64,000 nucleotides of DNA from an uncultured Microbulbifer sp. (GCF_947498635.1 NZ_CANMKV010000006.1:62001-126000), one strand, 5' to 3'. Numbered from the stretch's first letter, positions 1 to 10,394 are shown. Program-made: numbers and translations. Notes: generated from the letters alone by a model not told the origin.

Positions 1-54
1 CCGTACTCTGCGGAAACACTGAAATATCAGGAGTTGAGTGGTAATGACGGATAG
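1..54 (+). CDS. C-terminal tail of a PilW/PilF-like type IV pilus biogenesis protein (partial)
   Basis: The first bases are open in frame 1 and encode 17 residues (PYSAETLKYQELSGNDG) before a TAG stop at 52-54. The stop lies 11 bp inside rodZ, as expected for translational coupling. In many gammaproteobacteria the gene before rodZ-ispG-hisS is pilW/pilF, a TPR lipoprotein needed for PilQ secretin assembly. The identity rests on that gene order only, because the visible tail is too short to show a domain. Confidence 0.5.
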   Translation, partial: PYSAETLKYQELSGNDG

Positions 55-997
55 CAGTTCCGTGCACCGCGACAGCGGCCAAAGCGAATCCAATACACAG
101 CTGTCTCCCGGCACTATGCTGCGCGCAGCGCGCGAGGCGGCCGGGTTATCCCGCGAGGAGCTTTCCCGGCGCCTGTGTATTATTGATAACACCGTGGAGT
201 GGCTCGAAAGCGATCTCTATGAACGCCAGCCGGAGGCTGTTTATGCGCGGGGTTATATCCGCAATATCTGCCGGGAGCTGAGTATTGATTCTGTACCTGT
301 GCTCTCTGCTTATGATGCTGCGCGTCCGAAGCGGCCGACGCGCAAAGATTCGAGTCGTATCGAAATCAAAGCCGATGCTCTGCGTCCGGCGCGCAAACGT
401 GGGCAGGGCTTTTTGGCACTGCTGCCGCTAGTAGCGGTGGGCGGCGTTTTCTGGTGGCTCTACGGGGGCCCGGTGACTATTCCCGCTCTGCAGAACTCTG
501 CCGAGCAAAGTGCGCCGGTTGCGCAAACCAATCAAATACGCTCCGTGCCCAGGGAAACCAGCCAAGAGGAGCCCACTTCGATTGACGTGTCTCTGGCCGA
601 GGCTCCCGAATTGCAGCACCAGGCTGCACCGCAACCGGCGGTAGAGGCGGTGGCGGCTACAGAGGAATCGGCACCTTCTACTGCGGAGATCACCGAGCAA
701 TCGATAGAGTCGGCGGAGCAGCTTCCCACAGAAGTCGCCCAGCTGGACAAACAGCTGCAAGGGGCTCTGTTGCTCAGTTTTGATGAGGACTCCTGGATTG
801 AAGTGAAGGACGCCGAGGGCGTTGTACTACTTGCCGGTGTGCAGGCCGCAGGCAGCTCCAAGACCCTGGACGGACGCGCGCCCTTTGAATTGATGCTCGG
901 TAACGCCGGCGCCACCAAGGTGGTTTACCGCGAGCAAACCATCGATAGTGGCCCCATCGGCAACCGCCGGACCCGCCGCCTGATCGTAGGCGATTAA
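44..997 (+). CDS. rodZ: RodZ-like cytoskeletal/cell-shape protein
   Basis: The 317-residue protein has the RodZ layout. A Xre-type helix-turn-helix near residues 25-95 (MLRAAREAAGLSREELSRR) would bind MreB on the cytoplasmic side. One membrane segment follows at about 125-142 (LPLVAVGGVFWWLYGG), then a low-complexity Pro/Glu/Ala linker, then a periplasmic DUF4115-type domain after about residue 230 (LLLSFDEDSWIEVKDAEG). The ATG at 44 is preferred to the in-frame GTG at 38 because GGAG at 30-33 lies about 10 bases before it. It is the first complete gene of the rodZ-ispG-hisS-yfgM-bamB run. Family role: links MreB to the rod elongation machinery. Confidence 0.93.
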   Translation: MTDSSSVHRDSGQSESNTQLSPGTMLRAAREAAGLSREELSRRLCIIDNTVEWLESDLYERQPEAVYARGYIRNICRELSIDSVPVLSAYDAARPKRPTRKDSSRIEIKADALRPARKRGQGFLALLPLVAVGGVFWWLYGGPVTIPALQNSAEQSAPVAQTNQIRSVPRETSQEEPTSIDVSLAEAPELQHQAAPQPAVEAVAATEESAPSTAEITEQSIESAEQLPTEVAQLDKQLQGALLLSFDEDSWIEVKDAEGVVLLAGVQAAGSSKTLDGRAPFELMLGNAGATKVVYREQTIDSGPIGNRRTRRLIVGD

Positions 998-1097
998 AGG
1001 GATCTTCGCGGTTTGGGCGCGAACCCTGTAGGTTTGCGCCCAATCTCTCTATAATCTCTCCCTCGATTTTTTAGCAGCAATACTGCCAGGTCAGCCT

Positions 1098-2210
1098 ATG
1101 CAATTTGAATCTCCCATTGTCCGCCGCAAGTCGCGCCAGATCATGGTAGGTAATGTGCCGGTTGGGGGCGATGCCCCAATCTCGGTGCAGAGCATGACCA
1201 ATACCGAAACCTGTGATGTGGCCGCCACTGTGGGCCAGATTCAGCGCTTAGAGAACGCCGGTGCCGATATTGTGCGGGTCTCCGTGCCCAGCATGGAGGC
1301 CGCCGAGGCTTTCGGGGAAATAAAAAAACAGGTGAATGTCCCGTTGGTAGCGGATATTCATTTCGATTACCGCATCGCCTTGCGCGTGGCCGATTTGGGT
1401 GTAGATTGCCTGCGCATCAACCCCGGTAATATCGGCCGTGAAAAGCGCATTCGCGCGGTGGTAGATAAAGCTCGCGACCTGAATATTCCGATTCGTATCG
1501 GCGTGAACGCGGGTTCCCTGGAAAAAGACCTTCAGAAAAAATACGGCGAGCCCACTCCCGATGCCCTGGTGGAGTCCGCCCTGCGCCATGTCGATATCCT
1601 CGACAGTCTGAACTTTCAGGACTTCAAGGTCAGCGTAAAGGCCTCAGATATCTTTATGGCCACCGCCGCCTATCGCAAACTGGCGCAGCAGATTGAGCAG
1701 CCCTTGCACTTGGGGATTACCGAAGCTGGCGGCCTGCGCGCCGGCACGGTCAAATCCGCAATCGGTCTCGGTGCTCTGCTGCTCGATGGCATTGGCGATA
1801 CCTTGCGCGTCTCCCTAGCGGCGGACCCGGTGGAAGAGGTCAAGGTGGGCTGGGACTTACTCAAGAGCCTGCGCCTGCGCAACAAGGGCATCAACTTTAT
1901 TGCCTGCCCCAGCTGCTCGCGCCAGAATTTCGATGTGGTAAAAACCATGAACGAGCTGGAGACGCGCCTGGAGGATGTCACCACACCGTTGGATGTGGCG
2001 GTGATCGGCTGTATCGTCAATGGTCCCGGCGAAGCGAAGGAGGCGGATATCGGCCTTACCGGTGGTACCCCGAGTCACGCCGTCTATGTAGACGGACAGC
2101 CGGACCGAAAATTCAAGAATGAGAATCTGGTGGATGACCTGGAGCGCCTGATCCGTGAAAAAGCGGCAGCCAAGGCTGAGCGCGAAGCGGACATTATTGC
2201 CAAGGCGTAA
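1098..2210 (+). CDS. ispG: 4-hydroxy-3-methylbut-2-en-1-yl diphosphate synthase (flavodoxin/ferredoxin)
   Basis: IspG (GcpE) makes HMBPP from MEcPP in the MEP isoprenoid pathway using a [4Fe-4S] cluster. The 370-residue protein has the usual length for the short bacterial form. It carries a TIM-barrel N-terminal part ([19 protein letters not shown]) and a C-terminal cluster domain. The three cluster cysteines fall at residues 270, 273 (CPSCSR) and 305 (GCIVNGPGE), the same numbers as in the E. coli enzyme. It lies 100 bp after rodZ and 65 bp before hisS in the classical gene order. Confidence 0.97.
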   Translation: MQFESPIVRRKSRQIMVGNVPVGGDAPISVQSMTNTETCDVAATVGQIQRLENAGADIVRVSVPSMEAAEAFGEIKKQVNVPLVADIHFDYRIALRVADLGVDCLRINPGNIGREKRIRAVVDKARDLNIPIRIGVNAGSLEKDLQKKYGEPTPDALVESALRHVDILDSLNFQDFKVSVKASDIFMATAAYRKLAQQIEQPLHLGITEAGGLRAGTVKSAIGLGALLLDGIGDTLRVSLAADPVEEVKVGWDLLKSLRLRNKGINFIACPSCSRQNFDVVKTMNELETRLEDVTTPLDVAVIGCIVNGPGEAKEADIGLTGGTPSHAVYVDGQPDRKFKNENLVDDLERLIREKAAAKAEREADIIAKA

Positions 2211-2275
2211 CGGGCCCAGCCTGGGGCGTCGCATCCGAATCGTTGTATTGAGAAATTAGATATTAAGGAACAGCG

Positions 2276-3538
2276 TTGAAACAACTTCGCGCAATTCGCG
2301 GCATGAACGACCTGCTGCCGGAACAGTCCCCGGCTTGGCAGTATGTGGAAGCCACCCTGAGTGAACTCTTTGGTCGCTACGGTTATAGCGAGATCCGCAC
2401 GCCTACCCTGGAGGCGACCCAGCTGTTCAGCCGCGCGGTAGGCGAGGCCACCGATATTGTCGAAAAGGAGATGTACACCTTCGAGGACAAGAGCGGTGAC
2501 AGTGTCACCCTGCGCCCGGAGGGAACTGCCGGCACCGTGCGCGCGGCGATCCAGAGTAATCTACTGATCCAGCCCCAGCGCCTGTGGTATTTCGGTCCCA
2601 TGTTCCGCTATGAGCGCCCGCAGAAGGGGCGTCTGCGCCAATTTCACCAATTTGGTGTGGAAGTATTCGGCATTGAAGGCCCGGATATCGACGCGGAAAT
2701 TCTGATTATGACTGCTCGTTTGTGGCGTCAGCTGGGTATTAGTGAACAGGTCACCCTGCAGTTGAACTCCCTGGGTAACTCCGACAGCCGCGCCGCCTAC
2801 CGCGATGCCCTGGTGGTCTACCTGAGCGAACGCCGCGAGCTGCTGGATGAAGACAGCCAGCGCCGTCTGGAGCGCAATCCCCTGCGGATTCTCGATAGTA
2901 AAAATGCGCAAACCCAGGAACTGCTTGCTGATGCGCCCTGTCTACTGGACTTCCTCGACGAGGAATCCGCCGCCCATTTCACCCAGCTGCGCGCGTTGCT
3001 GGATGCGGCGGGAGTGAAGTACGAGATCAATTCCAAGTTGGTGCGCGGTCTCGACTACTACGGCAAAACCGTTTTCGAATGGGTTACAGACAGCCTCGGT
3101 GCCCAGGGTACCGTCTGTGCCGGCGGCCGCTATGATGGTTTGGTGGAACAGATGGGGGGTAAATCCACGCCAGCGGTGGGCTTTGGCCTCGGTGCCGAAC
3201 GCCTGGTTCTGATGCTGGAGACCCTGAATGTGCTGCCCGAGAGCTTGGTGCAACAGGTAGATGCCTACCTGGTGGCTGTGGGTGATGTACAATCAGCCGC
3301 CTTGGCCGCTGCAGAGCAATTGCGCGACGATCTGCCCTGGCTGCGCCTGCAGGCGCACTGTGGTGGTGGGAGCTTTAAGAGCCAAATGAAGAAAGCCGAT
3401 AAAAGCGGTGCCGATTACGCACTGATTATTGGCGAAGATGAGGCTGCAAACGGTCAGATAACCGTGAAGTATCTGCGTTCCGACCAACAGCAGCAGACTC
3501 TCGCACTGACAGAGCTGGCGGCATTGCTGCAGGGCTGA
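2276..3538 (+). CDS. hisS: Histidyl-tRNA synthetase
   Basis: A class II aminoacyl-tRNA synthetase of 420 residues. The N-terminus begins [15 protein letters not shown]. Motif 2 ([18 protein letters not shown]) follows near residue 110, then the histidine-specific motif [15 protein letters not shown] and a motif 3 region ([10 protein letters not shown]). The C-terminal anticodon-binding domain ends the protein. The start is a TTG codon at 2276, supported by AAGGA about 6 bases upstream and by the fit of the N-terminus to the family. A TTG start on an essential gene may keep expression low. Confidence 0.97.
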   Translation: MKQLRAIRGMNDLLPEQSPAWQYVEATLSELFGRYGYSEIRTPTLEATQLFSRAVGEATDIVEKEMYTFEDKSGDSVTLRPEGTAGTVRAAIQSNLLIQPQRLWYFGPMFRYERPQKGRLRQFHQFGVEVFGIEGPDIDAEILIMTARLWRQLGISEQVTLQLNSLGNSDSRAAYRDALVVYLSERRELLDEDSQRRLERNPLRILDSKNAQTQELLADAPCLLDFLDEESAAHFTQLRALLDAAGVKYEINSKLVRGLDYYGKTVFEWVTDSLGAQGTVCAGGRYDGLVEQMGGKSTPAVGFGLGAERLVLMLETLNVLPESLVQQVDAYLVAVGDVQSAALAAAEQLRDDLPWLRLQAHCGGGSFKSQMKKADKSGADYALIIGEDEAANGQITVKYLRSDQQQQTLALTELAALLQG

Positions 3539-3610
3539 TTCAAATACTCAGGGTGGCGGAGATCCCCCCGCCGGGAAAGTTAGAAAACCACAGGAAAGGC
3601 GATTTACCCA

Positions 3611-4321
3611 ATGTCTGAGCATCTTACCGAACAAGAACAAATAGAAACGCTGAAGCGCTGGTGGGCGGAAAACGGCAGGGGCATCGTTACCGGTGTGGTC
3701 CTGGCTCTGGTTGGCTATTTTGGCTACCAGTGGTGGCAGGGCGACCAGCGCGCCAAGGCAGAGGCGGCTTCCGACCTCTACCAGGGCTTTATCGAAGCGG
3801 TTTCCGCCAACAATGGTCAGCCGGACAACAAGCAGCTGACCACCGCGAAATCCCTCGCCGAGCAGCTGAAAAATGAATTTGGCCGCCGCATTTATGCCAG
3901 TCAGGCTTCCCTGCGCCTGGCTGCCATCGCCGCCGACAACAATGATCTGGAGGCGGCACAAGCGCAGCTGGAGTGGGTACTCGACAATACCAAGGAAAGC
4001 GCCCTGGAGCTGCTGGCCAAGCGCCGCCTGGCCACCGTGATTGCCGCGCGCGGCAACCCGGATGAAGCGTTAAAAATGATCGGGGGCAGCGTGCCTCCGG
4101 CTTTTGCCGCCCTATACTCCGAGACTCGCGGCGATATTCTCAGGCAGAAAGGCGATGACGCCGGTGCGCGCAGCGCCTATGAGCAGGCGCTCTCTGAGTT
4201 ACTGCCAGAGCAGGCGGGTAGTACTCAGCTGCTGCGCCTCAAAGTTGATAGTCTGGCCGTAGCCAGTGGTGATGAGCAGGAACAGAAGCAAAGCGAACCA
4301 GCACCTGAGGGAGACGAGTGA
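3611..4321 (+). CDS. yfgM: YfgM-like TPR inner-membrane protein (ancillary SecYEG translocon subunit)
   Basis: The 236-residue protein has a short cytoplasmic N-terminus (EQEQIETLKRWWAENGRG), one membrane helix at about 23-42 (VTGVVLALVGYFGYQWW) and a periplasmic helical TPR_21-type domain rich in Ala and Leu. This matches YfgM, which in E. coli associates with SecYEG and the chaperone PpiD. It sits between hisS and bamB as in many gammaproteobacteria. Its TGA stop overlaps the bamB ATG (TGATG), so the two are probably translationally coupled. Confidence 0.9.
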   Translation: MSEHLTEQEQIETLKRWWAENGRGIVTGVVLALVGYFGYQWWQGDQRAKAEAASDLYQGFIEAVSANNGQPDNKQLTTAKSLAEQLKNEFGRRIYASQASLRLAAIAADNNDLEAAQAQLEWVLDNTKESALELLAKRRLATVIAARGNPDEALKMIGGSVPPAFAALYSETRGDILRQKGDDAGARSAYEQALSELLPEQAGSTQLLRLKVDSLAVASGDEQEQKQSEPAPEGDE

Positions 4322-5484
4322 TGGGATTTCTGAATCGCGCAGCGGGGCGCACGGCCGCGGTTGCCCTGGCGGTAGCCCTGGGTGCCTGCGCCTCCAATGA
4401 GAGCAAGGAAGATGTTGAGCCGGTGGAACTGGCGGATATCACCACCAGTGTTGAGCTACGCGAAGTCTGGTCCGCTGATGTGGGCAGTATCGATGAGAAA
4501 CGCTACGCCATGCTGCAGCCCGGACTGGCCGATGGCAAGTTGGTAGCCGCTAGCAGCGATGGTGAGATCACCGCTTTCGATCGCAGTAGTGGTAGACCCC
4601 ACTGGGAAACCGACCTGGATATTGAGTTGAGCGGTGGCGTTGGTGTCGGCCTGGGCCTTGCCGTGGTGGTGGACTACCGCGGTCGCGCTGTGGCTCTGGA
4701 CCTGAATAACGGCGCAGAGCTGTGGAAATATCAGGTATCTGGTGAAGTGGTCTCCGCCCCTGCGGTTGGCTCCGGTGTTGTCGTTTTGCAAACCGTTGAC
4801 GGCAAGCTGGTAGGGCTCGATGCGAGCAATGGTGAGGAGTTGTGGAGTCACAACACCACCTTGCCGGTTCTTACCCTGCGCGGCACCGCGGCGCCCGTAA
4901 TCAGCGGTGGTCTGGTGATCGCCGGTCTCGACAACGGCAAATTGGTTGCCCTGGATGCGCGCGACGGTATTCCCCGCTGGGAGCAACGTGTCGCCATTCC
5001 CCAGGGTTCCGCCGAGCTGGAGCGGGTTGTGGATATTGATGGATCGCCGGTAGTACGCGGTGACCTGGTATTTGCTGCCAGTTACCAGGGGCGCGTTGTC
5101 GCTCTATCCAAGGAAAACGGACGTGGTCTCTGGGCGCGCGATGCCTCTACGCACCACGGGTTGGCTGTCGGTGGTGGTCACGTCTTCCTGAGCGGAGCCT
5201 CAGGCAGTGTGTACGCTTACAATGTGGGCGCGGGCCAGATTACTTGGAGCAACAACGAACTGTTGCGGCGTGAGTTGAGTGGCCCGGCTTACTTTCAGGA
5301 TGTTGTTGTTGTTGGCGACCTCGAAGGTTACCTACATGTTCTCGATCCCAACTCCGGCCAGTTCATCGGCCGTGAAGAGGTCGATGGCGACGCGATTCGA
5401 ATCCCCATGCTGGTGGATGGCGACCTGCTGTTTGTCCTCTCGGACGACGGTAAACTGGTTGCCCTGCGCCTCGCACAGAGTTAA
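4321..5484 (+). CDS. bamB: Outer-membrane assembly lipoprotein BamB
   Basis: The 387-residue protein starts with a signal peptide ending in a lipobox (AVALGACAS; Cys about residue 22), then a run of PQQ-like beta-propeller blades (GRPHWETDLDI, GAELWKYQVSG, GEELWSHNTT, GRGLWARDAS). BamB is the propeller lipoprotein of the BAM complex that inserts beta-barrel proteins in the outer membrane. I choose the ATG at 4321, which overlaps the yfgM stop, over the GTG three bases upstream. The next gene, der, follows after a terminator-like hairpin. Confidence 0.95.
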   Translation: MGFLNRAAGRTAAVALAVALGACASNESKEDVEPVELADITTSVELREVWSADVGSIDEKRYAMLQPGLADGKLVAASSDGEITAFDRSSGRPHWETDLDIELSGGVGVGLGLAVVVDYRGRAVALDLNNGAELWKYQVSGEVVSAPAVGSGVVVLQTVDGKLVGLDASNGEELWSHNTTLPVLTLRGTAAPVISGGLVIAGLDNGKLVALDARDGIPRWEQRVAIPQGSAELERVVDIDGSPVVRGDLVFAASYQGRVVALSKENGRGLWARDASTHHGLAVGGGHVFLSGASGSVYAYNVGAGQITWSNNELLRRELSGPAYFQDVVVVGDLEGYLHVLDPNSGQFIGREEVDGDAIRIPMLVDGDLLFVLSDDGKLVALRLAQS

Positions 5485-5569
5485 TCGCACAGTATTGACT
5501 TGGCGGGCGTGAGTCCGCCAACGGGCTGAGGCCCGCAAAAGGAGCCTGCACTGCAGGCGAATTGAAATC

Positions 5570-5592
5570 GCCCGCCCCGTGCGGGCGTTTGT
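5570..5592 (+). terminator. Terminator-like hairpin after bamB
   Basis: A GC-rich inverted repeat (CGCCCGC at 5570-5576, GCGGGCG at 5581-5587) with a 4-nt loop is followed by a T-rich stretch (TTTGTATTTATTTATT). It is probably an intrinsic terminator closing the rodZ-bamB transcript, in which case der would have its own promoter or depend on read-through. Confidence 0.6.
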
Positions 5593-5622
5593 ATTTATTT
5601 ATTAGGCTAAAGCCAGAATTCT

Positions 5623-7017
5623 ATGCTGCCAGTTATCGCCCTGGTCGGGCGCCCCAACGTGGGCAAATCCACACTGTTCAATCGTCTTACCAAGAGCCGC
5701 GACGCCTTGGTGGCCAACTACGCCGGTTTGACCCGCGATCGCAAATACGGCGAGGCCGAAGTCGATGGGCACAAGCTACTCCTCGTCGACACCGGCGGTA
5801 TTTCCGGCGGTGAAGAGGGTATCGATGCGGCCATGGCGCAGCAATCCATGCAGGCCATTGAAGAGGCCGATATCGTCCTGTTCCTGGTGGATAGCCGCGA
5901 TGGCCTGACACCAGCGGATCAAATGATTGCCGAGCGGTTGCGCACCCGCTCTAAGCCGACCTTCCTGGTTGCCAACAAGGTCGATGGGGTCAACCCGGAT
6001 ATTGCCCTTGCGCCCTTCTATGAACTGGGTATTGGCGAACTATTCCCAACCACGGCCACTCACGGCCGCGGCGTACGCAGCCTGATGCAGCGTGTGGTGG
6101 AGGATCTGCCTGAACCGGCAGTGGAAGAGGAGGCCGAAGAGGCCACCGGTATTAAAATCGCCATTGTCGGACGCCCCAATGTGGGTAAATCCACCCTGGT
6201 TAACCGCCTGCTCGGCGAGGACCGCGTGGTGGTTTACGACCAGCCGGGCACCACTCGCGACAGTGTCTATATCAATTACGAGCGAGACGAGAAGCCCTAC
6301 ACGCTGATCGATACCGCGGGTATTCGCCGCCGCAAGAATATCAAAGAGACCGTCGAGAAGTTCTCTATCGTCAAAACCCTTCAGGCGGTGGAAGACGCCA
6401 ATGTAGTGGTTTTGGTGGTCGATGCCGGCGAAGGCCTGGTGGATCAGGATATGCACCTGATGGGCAGTGTGATTCAGGCCGGACGCGCTTTGGTGGTGGC
6501 CCTGAACAAGTGGGATGGCTTGGAGGCCGATCACCGCGACTATGTGAAAGCGGAATTGGAGCGCCGTCTGCGCTTTGTTGAATTTGCCGATGTGCACTTT
6601 ATTTCCGCGCTGCACGGTACCGGTGTCGGACACCTGTACGAGTCTATCGAGGCCGCCTACCAGAGCGCTACGGACAAGCTTTCCACCAACCACCTCACAC
6701 GTATCCTGCAATGGGCGGTTAGTGAGCACCAACCACCTTTGGTGCACGGACACCGTATTAAGCTGCGCTATGCGCACGCTGGGGGTCAGAATCCGCCGGT
6801 GATCGTGATCCACGGAAACCAGACCGAGCAGGTGCCGGCGCACTATGTGCGCTACCTGGAAAAGACTTTCCGCAAGGCCCTGGATCTGCATGGCACGCCG
6901 GTGAAAATCGAGTTCCGCACCGGAAGTAACCCCTATGCGGGCAATAAAAATAAACTGACCGACCGACAAAAGGCCAAAAAGCGTCGTTTGATGAAGTTTG
7001 TGAAAAAGAAAAAATAA
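5623..7017 (+). CDS. der: Ribosome assembly GTPase Der (EngA)
   Basis: The 464-residue protein has two GTPase domains in tandem, the hallmark of Der. The first P-loop, GRPNVGKST, is at about residues 8-16 with DTGGI near 57. The second GRPNVGKST lies near 183 with DTAGI near 230 and NKWD near 295. A KH-like C-terminal domain and a basic tail ([15 protein letters not shown]) complete it. It acts in 50S subunit maturation. The ATG at 5623 gives the expected N-terminus [16 protein letters not shown]. The basic 3' end is followed by a hairpin. Confidence 0.97.
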   Translation: MLPVIALVGRPNVGKSTLFNRLTKSRDALVANYAGLTRDRKYGEAEVDGHKLLLVDTGGISGGEEGIDAAMAQQSMQAIEEADIVLFLVDSRDGLTPADQMIAERLRTRSKPTFLVANKVDGVNPDIALAPFYELGIGELFPTTATHGRGVRSLMQRVVEDLPEPAVEEEAEEATGIKIAIVGRPNVGKSTLVNRLLGEDRVVVYDQPGTTRDSVYINYERDEKPYTLIDTAGIRRRKNIKETVEKFSIVKTLQAVEDANVVVLVVDAGEGLVDQDMHLMGSVIQAGRALVVALNKWDGLEADHRDYVKAELERRLRFVEFADVHFISALHGTGVGHLYESIEAAYQSATDKLSTNHLTRILQWAVSEHQPPLVHGHRIKLRYAHAGGQNPPVIVIHGNQTEQVPAHYVRYLEKTFRKALDLHGTPVKIEFRTGSNPYAGNKNKLTDRQKAKKRRLMKFVKKKK

Positions 7018-7052
7018 TGCTGTAAACGTCAGTCAGTCATAGTGTCGTCAAT

Positions 7053-7079
7053 CCCCCCCTAGTGTTGCACTGCGGGGGG
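7053..7079 (+). terminator. GC-rich hairpin after der
   Basis: The nested stem CCCCCC/GGGGGG with inner AGTG/CACT and a TTG loop lies 36 bp after the der stop. It lacks a clear T-run, so it may be a weak terminator or an mRNA 3'-end stabilising hairpin. Confidence 0.45.
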
Positions 7080-7156
7080 CACATTACGGGTTACTATCCT
7101 TAGCGGTTGATCGCGGTGTTGACCGGGATCAGGGAAGACACCATAAGGAGATGGCG

Positions 7157-8620
7157 ATGCTGGAGCTGAATAACCCCGCGCTGCTGCGCACCCAGTCTTA
7201 TATTAATGGCCAGTGGATCGATGCTGATTCCGGCAACACTTTCGATGTTACCGACCCCGCTACCGGCAAGGTGGTTGCCAGCGTAGCTAACCTCGGTGCC
7301 GAGGAAACCCGCCGTGCTATCGAGGCGGCCAATGCTGCCTGGCCCGCCTGGGCCGCGACTCCGGTCAAGGAACGGGCCAAGTTGCTGCGGCGCTGGTACA
7401 ACCTGATTATCGACAATACCGAAGACCTGGCTAAAATTCTCACCGCGGAACAGGGCAAGCCACTATCCGAATCGCGTACTGAGATTGTCTACGGTGCCAA
7501 CTATATCGAGTGGTTTGCCGAAGAGGCCAAGCGCGCTTACGGGGACGTCATAGCCCCACCTGCCAACGACCGCCGTATCGTGGTGATCAAGCAGCCGGTG
7601 GGAGTCACCTGCTCAATCACTCCGTGGAATTTCCCCAATGCCATGATTGCCCGCAAAGTGGCTCCGGCACTAGCTGCCGGTTGCCCGTTTATCGCCAAGC
7701 CGGCTCATGAGACACCGCTGTCAGCCCTGGCGTTGGCGGTGTTGGCGGAAGAAGCGGGTATTCCCTCCGGTATTTTCAATATTGTGGCAGGAGAGTCTGC
7801 CAAAGATATCGGTATCGAGATGACCAGGAATCCCCTGGTACGCAAGTTCACTTTTACTGGTTCCACGGGGGTAGGCAAGCAGCTGCAGGCACAATGTGCC
7901 GAAACCATGAAGAAAACCTCCATGGAGTTGGGCGGTAATGCGCCGTTTATTGTCTTTGATGATGCGGACCTGGATGAGGCGGTGAAAGGCGCCATCATCT
8001 GTAAATATCGCAATGCCGGACAAACCTGTGTGTGCGCAAACCGTATTTTTGTTCAGGCAGGGGTCTATGAAGCATTTACAGAGAAGTTTATCCAGGCGGT
8101 GAATAAGCTCACCATGGGTAATGGTTTTACCGATGGCACAGATATCGGGCCTATGATTACTGTCAAAGCGGTACAAAAAGTCGAGAGCTTGGTAGAAGAC
8201 GCATTACAAAAAGGCGCTAAGACTTTGGTTGCCGGCGGCCCAGCTTCTATGGGAGAACAGTTCTATGCGCCTATGGTGCTGGGCGATGCCAATGAAAAAA
8301 TGCAGCTGTTTAAAGAAGAAATTTTTGGTCCGGTTGCGCCTTTGTTCAAATTCTCGACTGAAGAAGAAGTAATCCGCATGGCCAATGATACTGAGTTCGG
8401 TCTCGCGTCTTATTTTTACTCTCGCGATATTGGGCGAATTTGCCGGGTGTCTGAGGCACTGGAGTACGGCATGGTGGGCGTAAACGAGGGGATTATTTCT
8501 AATGAAATGGCTCCATTCGGTGGTGTGAAGGCGTCCGGCCAAGGGCGAGAAGGCTCTAAATACGGTATAGAGGATTACCTGGAAATAAAATATCTGTGTC
8601 TTGGTGGTATTGATCAGTAA
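7157..8620 (+). CDS. gabD: NAD(P)-dependent succinate-semialdehyde dehydrogenase
   Basis: An aldehyde dehydrogenase superfamily enzyme of 487 residues, closest in motifs to GabD. It has the NAD(P) region TPWNFPNAMIARK, FTGSTGVGK, the general base Glu in MELGGNAPF (about residue 256), and the catalytic Cys in GQTCVCANR (about residue 290). It ends GREGSKYGIEDYLEIKYLC, as in GabD. Family role: oxidises succinate semialdehyde to succinate (GABA shunt). AAGGAG directly touches the ATG at 7151 but has correct 6-base spacing to the ATG at 7157, so I prefer 7157. Substrate could be another short semialdehyde. Confidence 0.85.
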   Translation: MLELNNPALLRTQSYINGQWIDADSGNTFDVTDPATGKVVASVANLGAEETRRAIEAANAAWPAWAATPVKERAKLLRRWYNLIIDNTEDLAKILTAEQGKPLSESRTEIVYGANYIEWFAEEAKRAYGDVIAPPANDRRIVVIKQPVGVTCSITPWNFPNAMIARKVAPALAAGCPFIAKPAHETPLSALALAVLAEEAGIPSGIFNIVAGESAKDIGIEMTRNPLVRKFTFTGSTGVGKQLQAQCAETMKKTSMELGGNAPFIVFDDADLDEAVKGAIICKYRNAGQTCVCANRIFVQAGVYEAFTEKFIQAVNKLTMGNGFTDGTDIGPMITVKAVQKVESLVEDALQKGAKTLVAGGPASMGEQFYAPMVLGDANEKMQLFKEEIFGPVAPLFKFSTEEEVIRMANDTEFGLASYFYSRDIGRICRVSEALEYGMVGVNEGIISNEMAPFGGVKASGQGREGSKYGIEDYLEIKYLCLGGIDQ

Positions 8621-8674
8621 ACCCCGGTAACTGGTTTAAAATGCCCGGCTCATTACTGCTTGCCTGGAAGTTTT

Positions 8675-9373
8675 ATGGTTGTTGAGCCTATTGCGCGCGT
8701 GCACTCTTGTTTTGGTGAAAAATTTGGCGTTCCCCGGCAGCCCCAGCTTGCCGATGCCAGTCGCGCCTGTATCGAACTGCTGCCTCCGCTGAATATCGCG
8801 GAAGCAGTTGCCGGCCTTGAGGAAAACAGCCATATTTGGGTGGTTTTCCAATTTCACCAAGCCGCTGGGCAGTGGTCCGCCAAGGTGCGCCCCCCGCGCC
8901 TCGGCGGCAACAAAAAACTTGGCGTTCTCGCCACACGCTCCCCTTTTCGTCCAAATAACATAGGCCTCTCAGTAGTTCGTCTACTGGAGGTGCGCATCTC
9001 TCCAAAAGTAGAGTTGATCGTGGGTGGTGCCGATCTGGTGGATGGCACACCGGTGTTGGATATCAAGCCCTACGTGCCTTACGCCGATGCCCTGCACCAT
9101 GCGGAAAGTGCTTTTGCTGATGCCGCCCCCACATTAACCGCAGTAAATATCCCAGAAGCGATTCTTCACCAAGCCAAAGCTTATAAAGATGACTGGGGTA
9201 CCAATCTGCCGAGGTTAATTGAGCAGGTACTAGCTCAGGACCCCAGGCCTGCCTATCAGAAAAACGATCCACAGCGTATTTATGGTATGGCACTGTGCGG
9301 TTTCAATTTGTGTTGGCGTTATACAGAGAACGAAATAGAAGTAGTTTCTTTAGACGTGCTGTCAATAAGTTGA
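8675..9373 (+). CDS. trmO: tRNA (N6-threonylcarbamoyladenosine(37)-N6)-methyltransferase TrmO
   Basis: A TsaA/YaeB family protein of 232 residues, near the 235 of E. coli TrmO. It starts MVVEPIARVHSCFGEKFGVPRQP and contains ENSHIWVVFQFH, RSPFRPNNIGLSVVRL and VDGTPVLDIKPYVPYAD, all characteristic of the family. Known members methylate t6A37 of tRNA-Thr using SAM with a beta-barrel fold. The ATG at 8675 with GGAAG four bases upstream is preferred over the upstream in-frame TTG at 8660. It converges on the PAP2 gene with a 12-bp gap. Confidence 0.9.
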   Translation: MVVEPIARVHSCFGEKFGVPRQPQLADASRACIELLPPLNIAEAVAGLEENSHIWVVFQFHQAAGQWSAKVRPPRLGGNKKLGVLATRSPFRPNNIGLSVVRLLEVRISPKVELIVGGADLVDGTPVLDIKPYVPYADALHHAESAFADAAPTLTAVNIPEAILHQAKAYKDDWGTNLPRLIEQVLAQDPRPAYQKNDPQRIYGMALCGFNLCWRYTENEIEVVSLDVLSIS

Positions 9374-9385
9374 GGCTAACGAGCA

Positions 9386-10078
9386 TCAGACTCTGCGTGA
9401 CCAAAGTTTAAAGCCAATGAATAGAAATACAGTGATACACAACCAGTAGACATAAATCAGTAAATAGTGCTCTTTCACATACCGTAATAGGTTAATTAAT
9501 GAAGGAGACAGATAGATGGTTAGTGCACTGACAGCTATACCTAAAAGAAGGCCGGCCAAAGCATCGCTGGGGTGATGAACACCCAGATAAGGACGTAGAA
9601 ATAGTATTGCAGGAATTAGCCAGCCCAATACTAGCACCGACACCCAGCCTAATTGGCTGCAGATAACAATTACGCTGACTGATGTCCATAGTACATGGCC
9701 GGAGGGAAAGCTTTCTGACTCTTTAGAGCCGGTACTCAGATCTCTGTTGGTGATTTGAATGCCGAGTTTTTTTTGCAGGTCCTTGTTGGCGTAAGGACGT
9801 AACCTTTTAAAGTGAATTTTTATTGGATTAAATATAATATTGCTGACAATCAGGGCAAACATTAACAGGATGGAGATGTTTTCCAGGCGCATATTGCTAA
9901 ACAGCTCACCGGCGGCGGCAAAAAAAACTACTGAAAGTATCCAGAAAGGTGCATCTCCAATTCGGATTAGTAGTTTTATAAGTTGGGGATTTCTAAAGTC
10001 GTGTTGATGAGCCCACTTAAGTAGACTTCGATCTAAGTGGGCTAAATAATTTCCCATTTGCTTAAAGGTACTTTTCAT
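9386..10078 (-). CDS. PAP2-superfamily membrane phosphatase
   Basis: The 230-residue protein has about six predicted membrane helices and all three PAP2 phosphatase motifs: KIHFKRLRP (K-x6-RP), SFPSGHVLW (PSGH) and GVHHPSDALAG (SxHxxxD-like). Such enzymes remove phosphate from lipid phosphates such as undecaprenyl diphosphate or phosphatidate at the periplasmic face. The substrate cannot be read from sequence. The gene is alone on the minus strand, converging with trmO, and starts at the ATG at 10078. Confidence 0.85.
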   Translation of the reverse strand: MKSTFKQMGNYLAHLDRSLLKWAHQHDFRNPQLIKLLIRIGDAPFWILSVVFFAAAGELFSNMRLENISILLMFALIVSNIIFNPIKIHFKRLRPYANKDLQKKLGIQITNRDLSTGSKESESFPSGHVLWTSVSVIVICSQLGWVSVLVLGWLIPAILFLRPYLGVHHPSDALAGLLLGIAVSALTIYLSPSLINLLRYVKEHYLLIYVYWLCITVFLFIGFKLWSRRV

Positions 10079-10394
10079 GAAGCTGGAATCTGACTGGTGA
10101 GAAGTTTAATGGGGTACCTCTGCTTAATTGCTGTATAAAGACCATTGCCTATTGTAGGTTGCTTTTACTCCATGTCATGCATATCAATAGTGAATGTATG
10201 GGAATTGTTTTTAGGTGGAATAAATAATAATCAGACTGTTTGGGCATATAGCTAGCAGGAATTAATTCACAAAGGCTCAAAGCCCACATCAAACGAGGTG
10301 GAGTATTAATATGTCACTCAATTTCAAGGGAATTGCAATACCATCCGCTCTGTAATCGCATAAGAATAGCGTCCACTGATTTAGAGGGTACCCC
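10079..10394. other. Intergenic region between divergent PAP2 and MBL genes
   Basis: This 316-bp AT-rich gap separates divergently transcribed genes and must hold both promoters. I see no RNA gene, repeat or recognisable operator in it. Confidence 0.5.

Noticed and set aside
428..918. Minus-strand ORFs across rodZ
   Set aside because: They arise from the GC-rich codon pattern of rodZ and have low-complexity translations.
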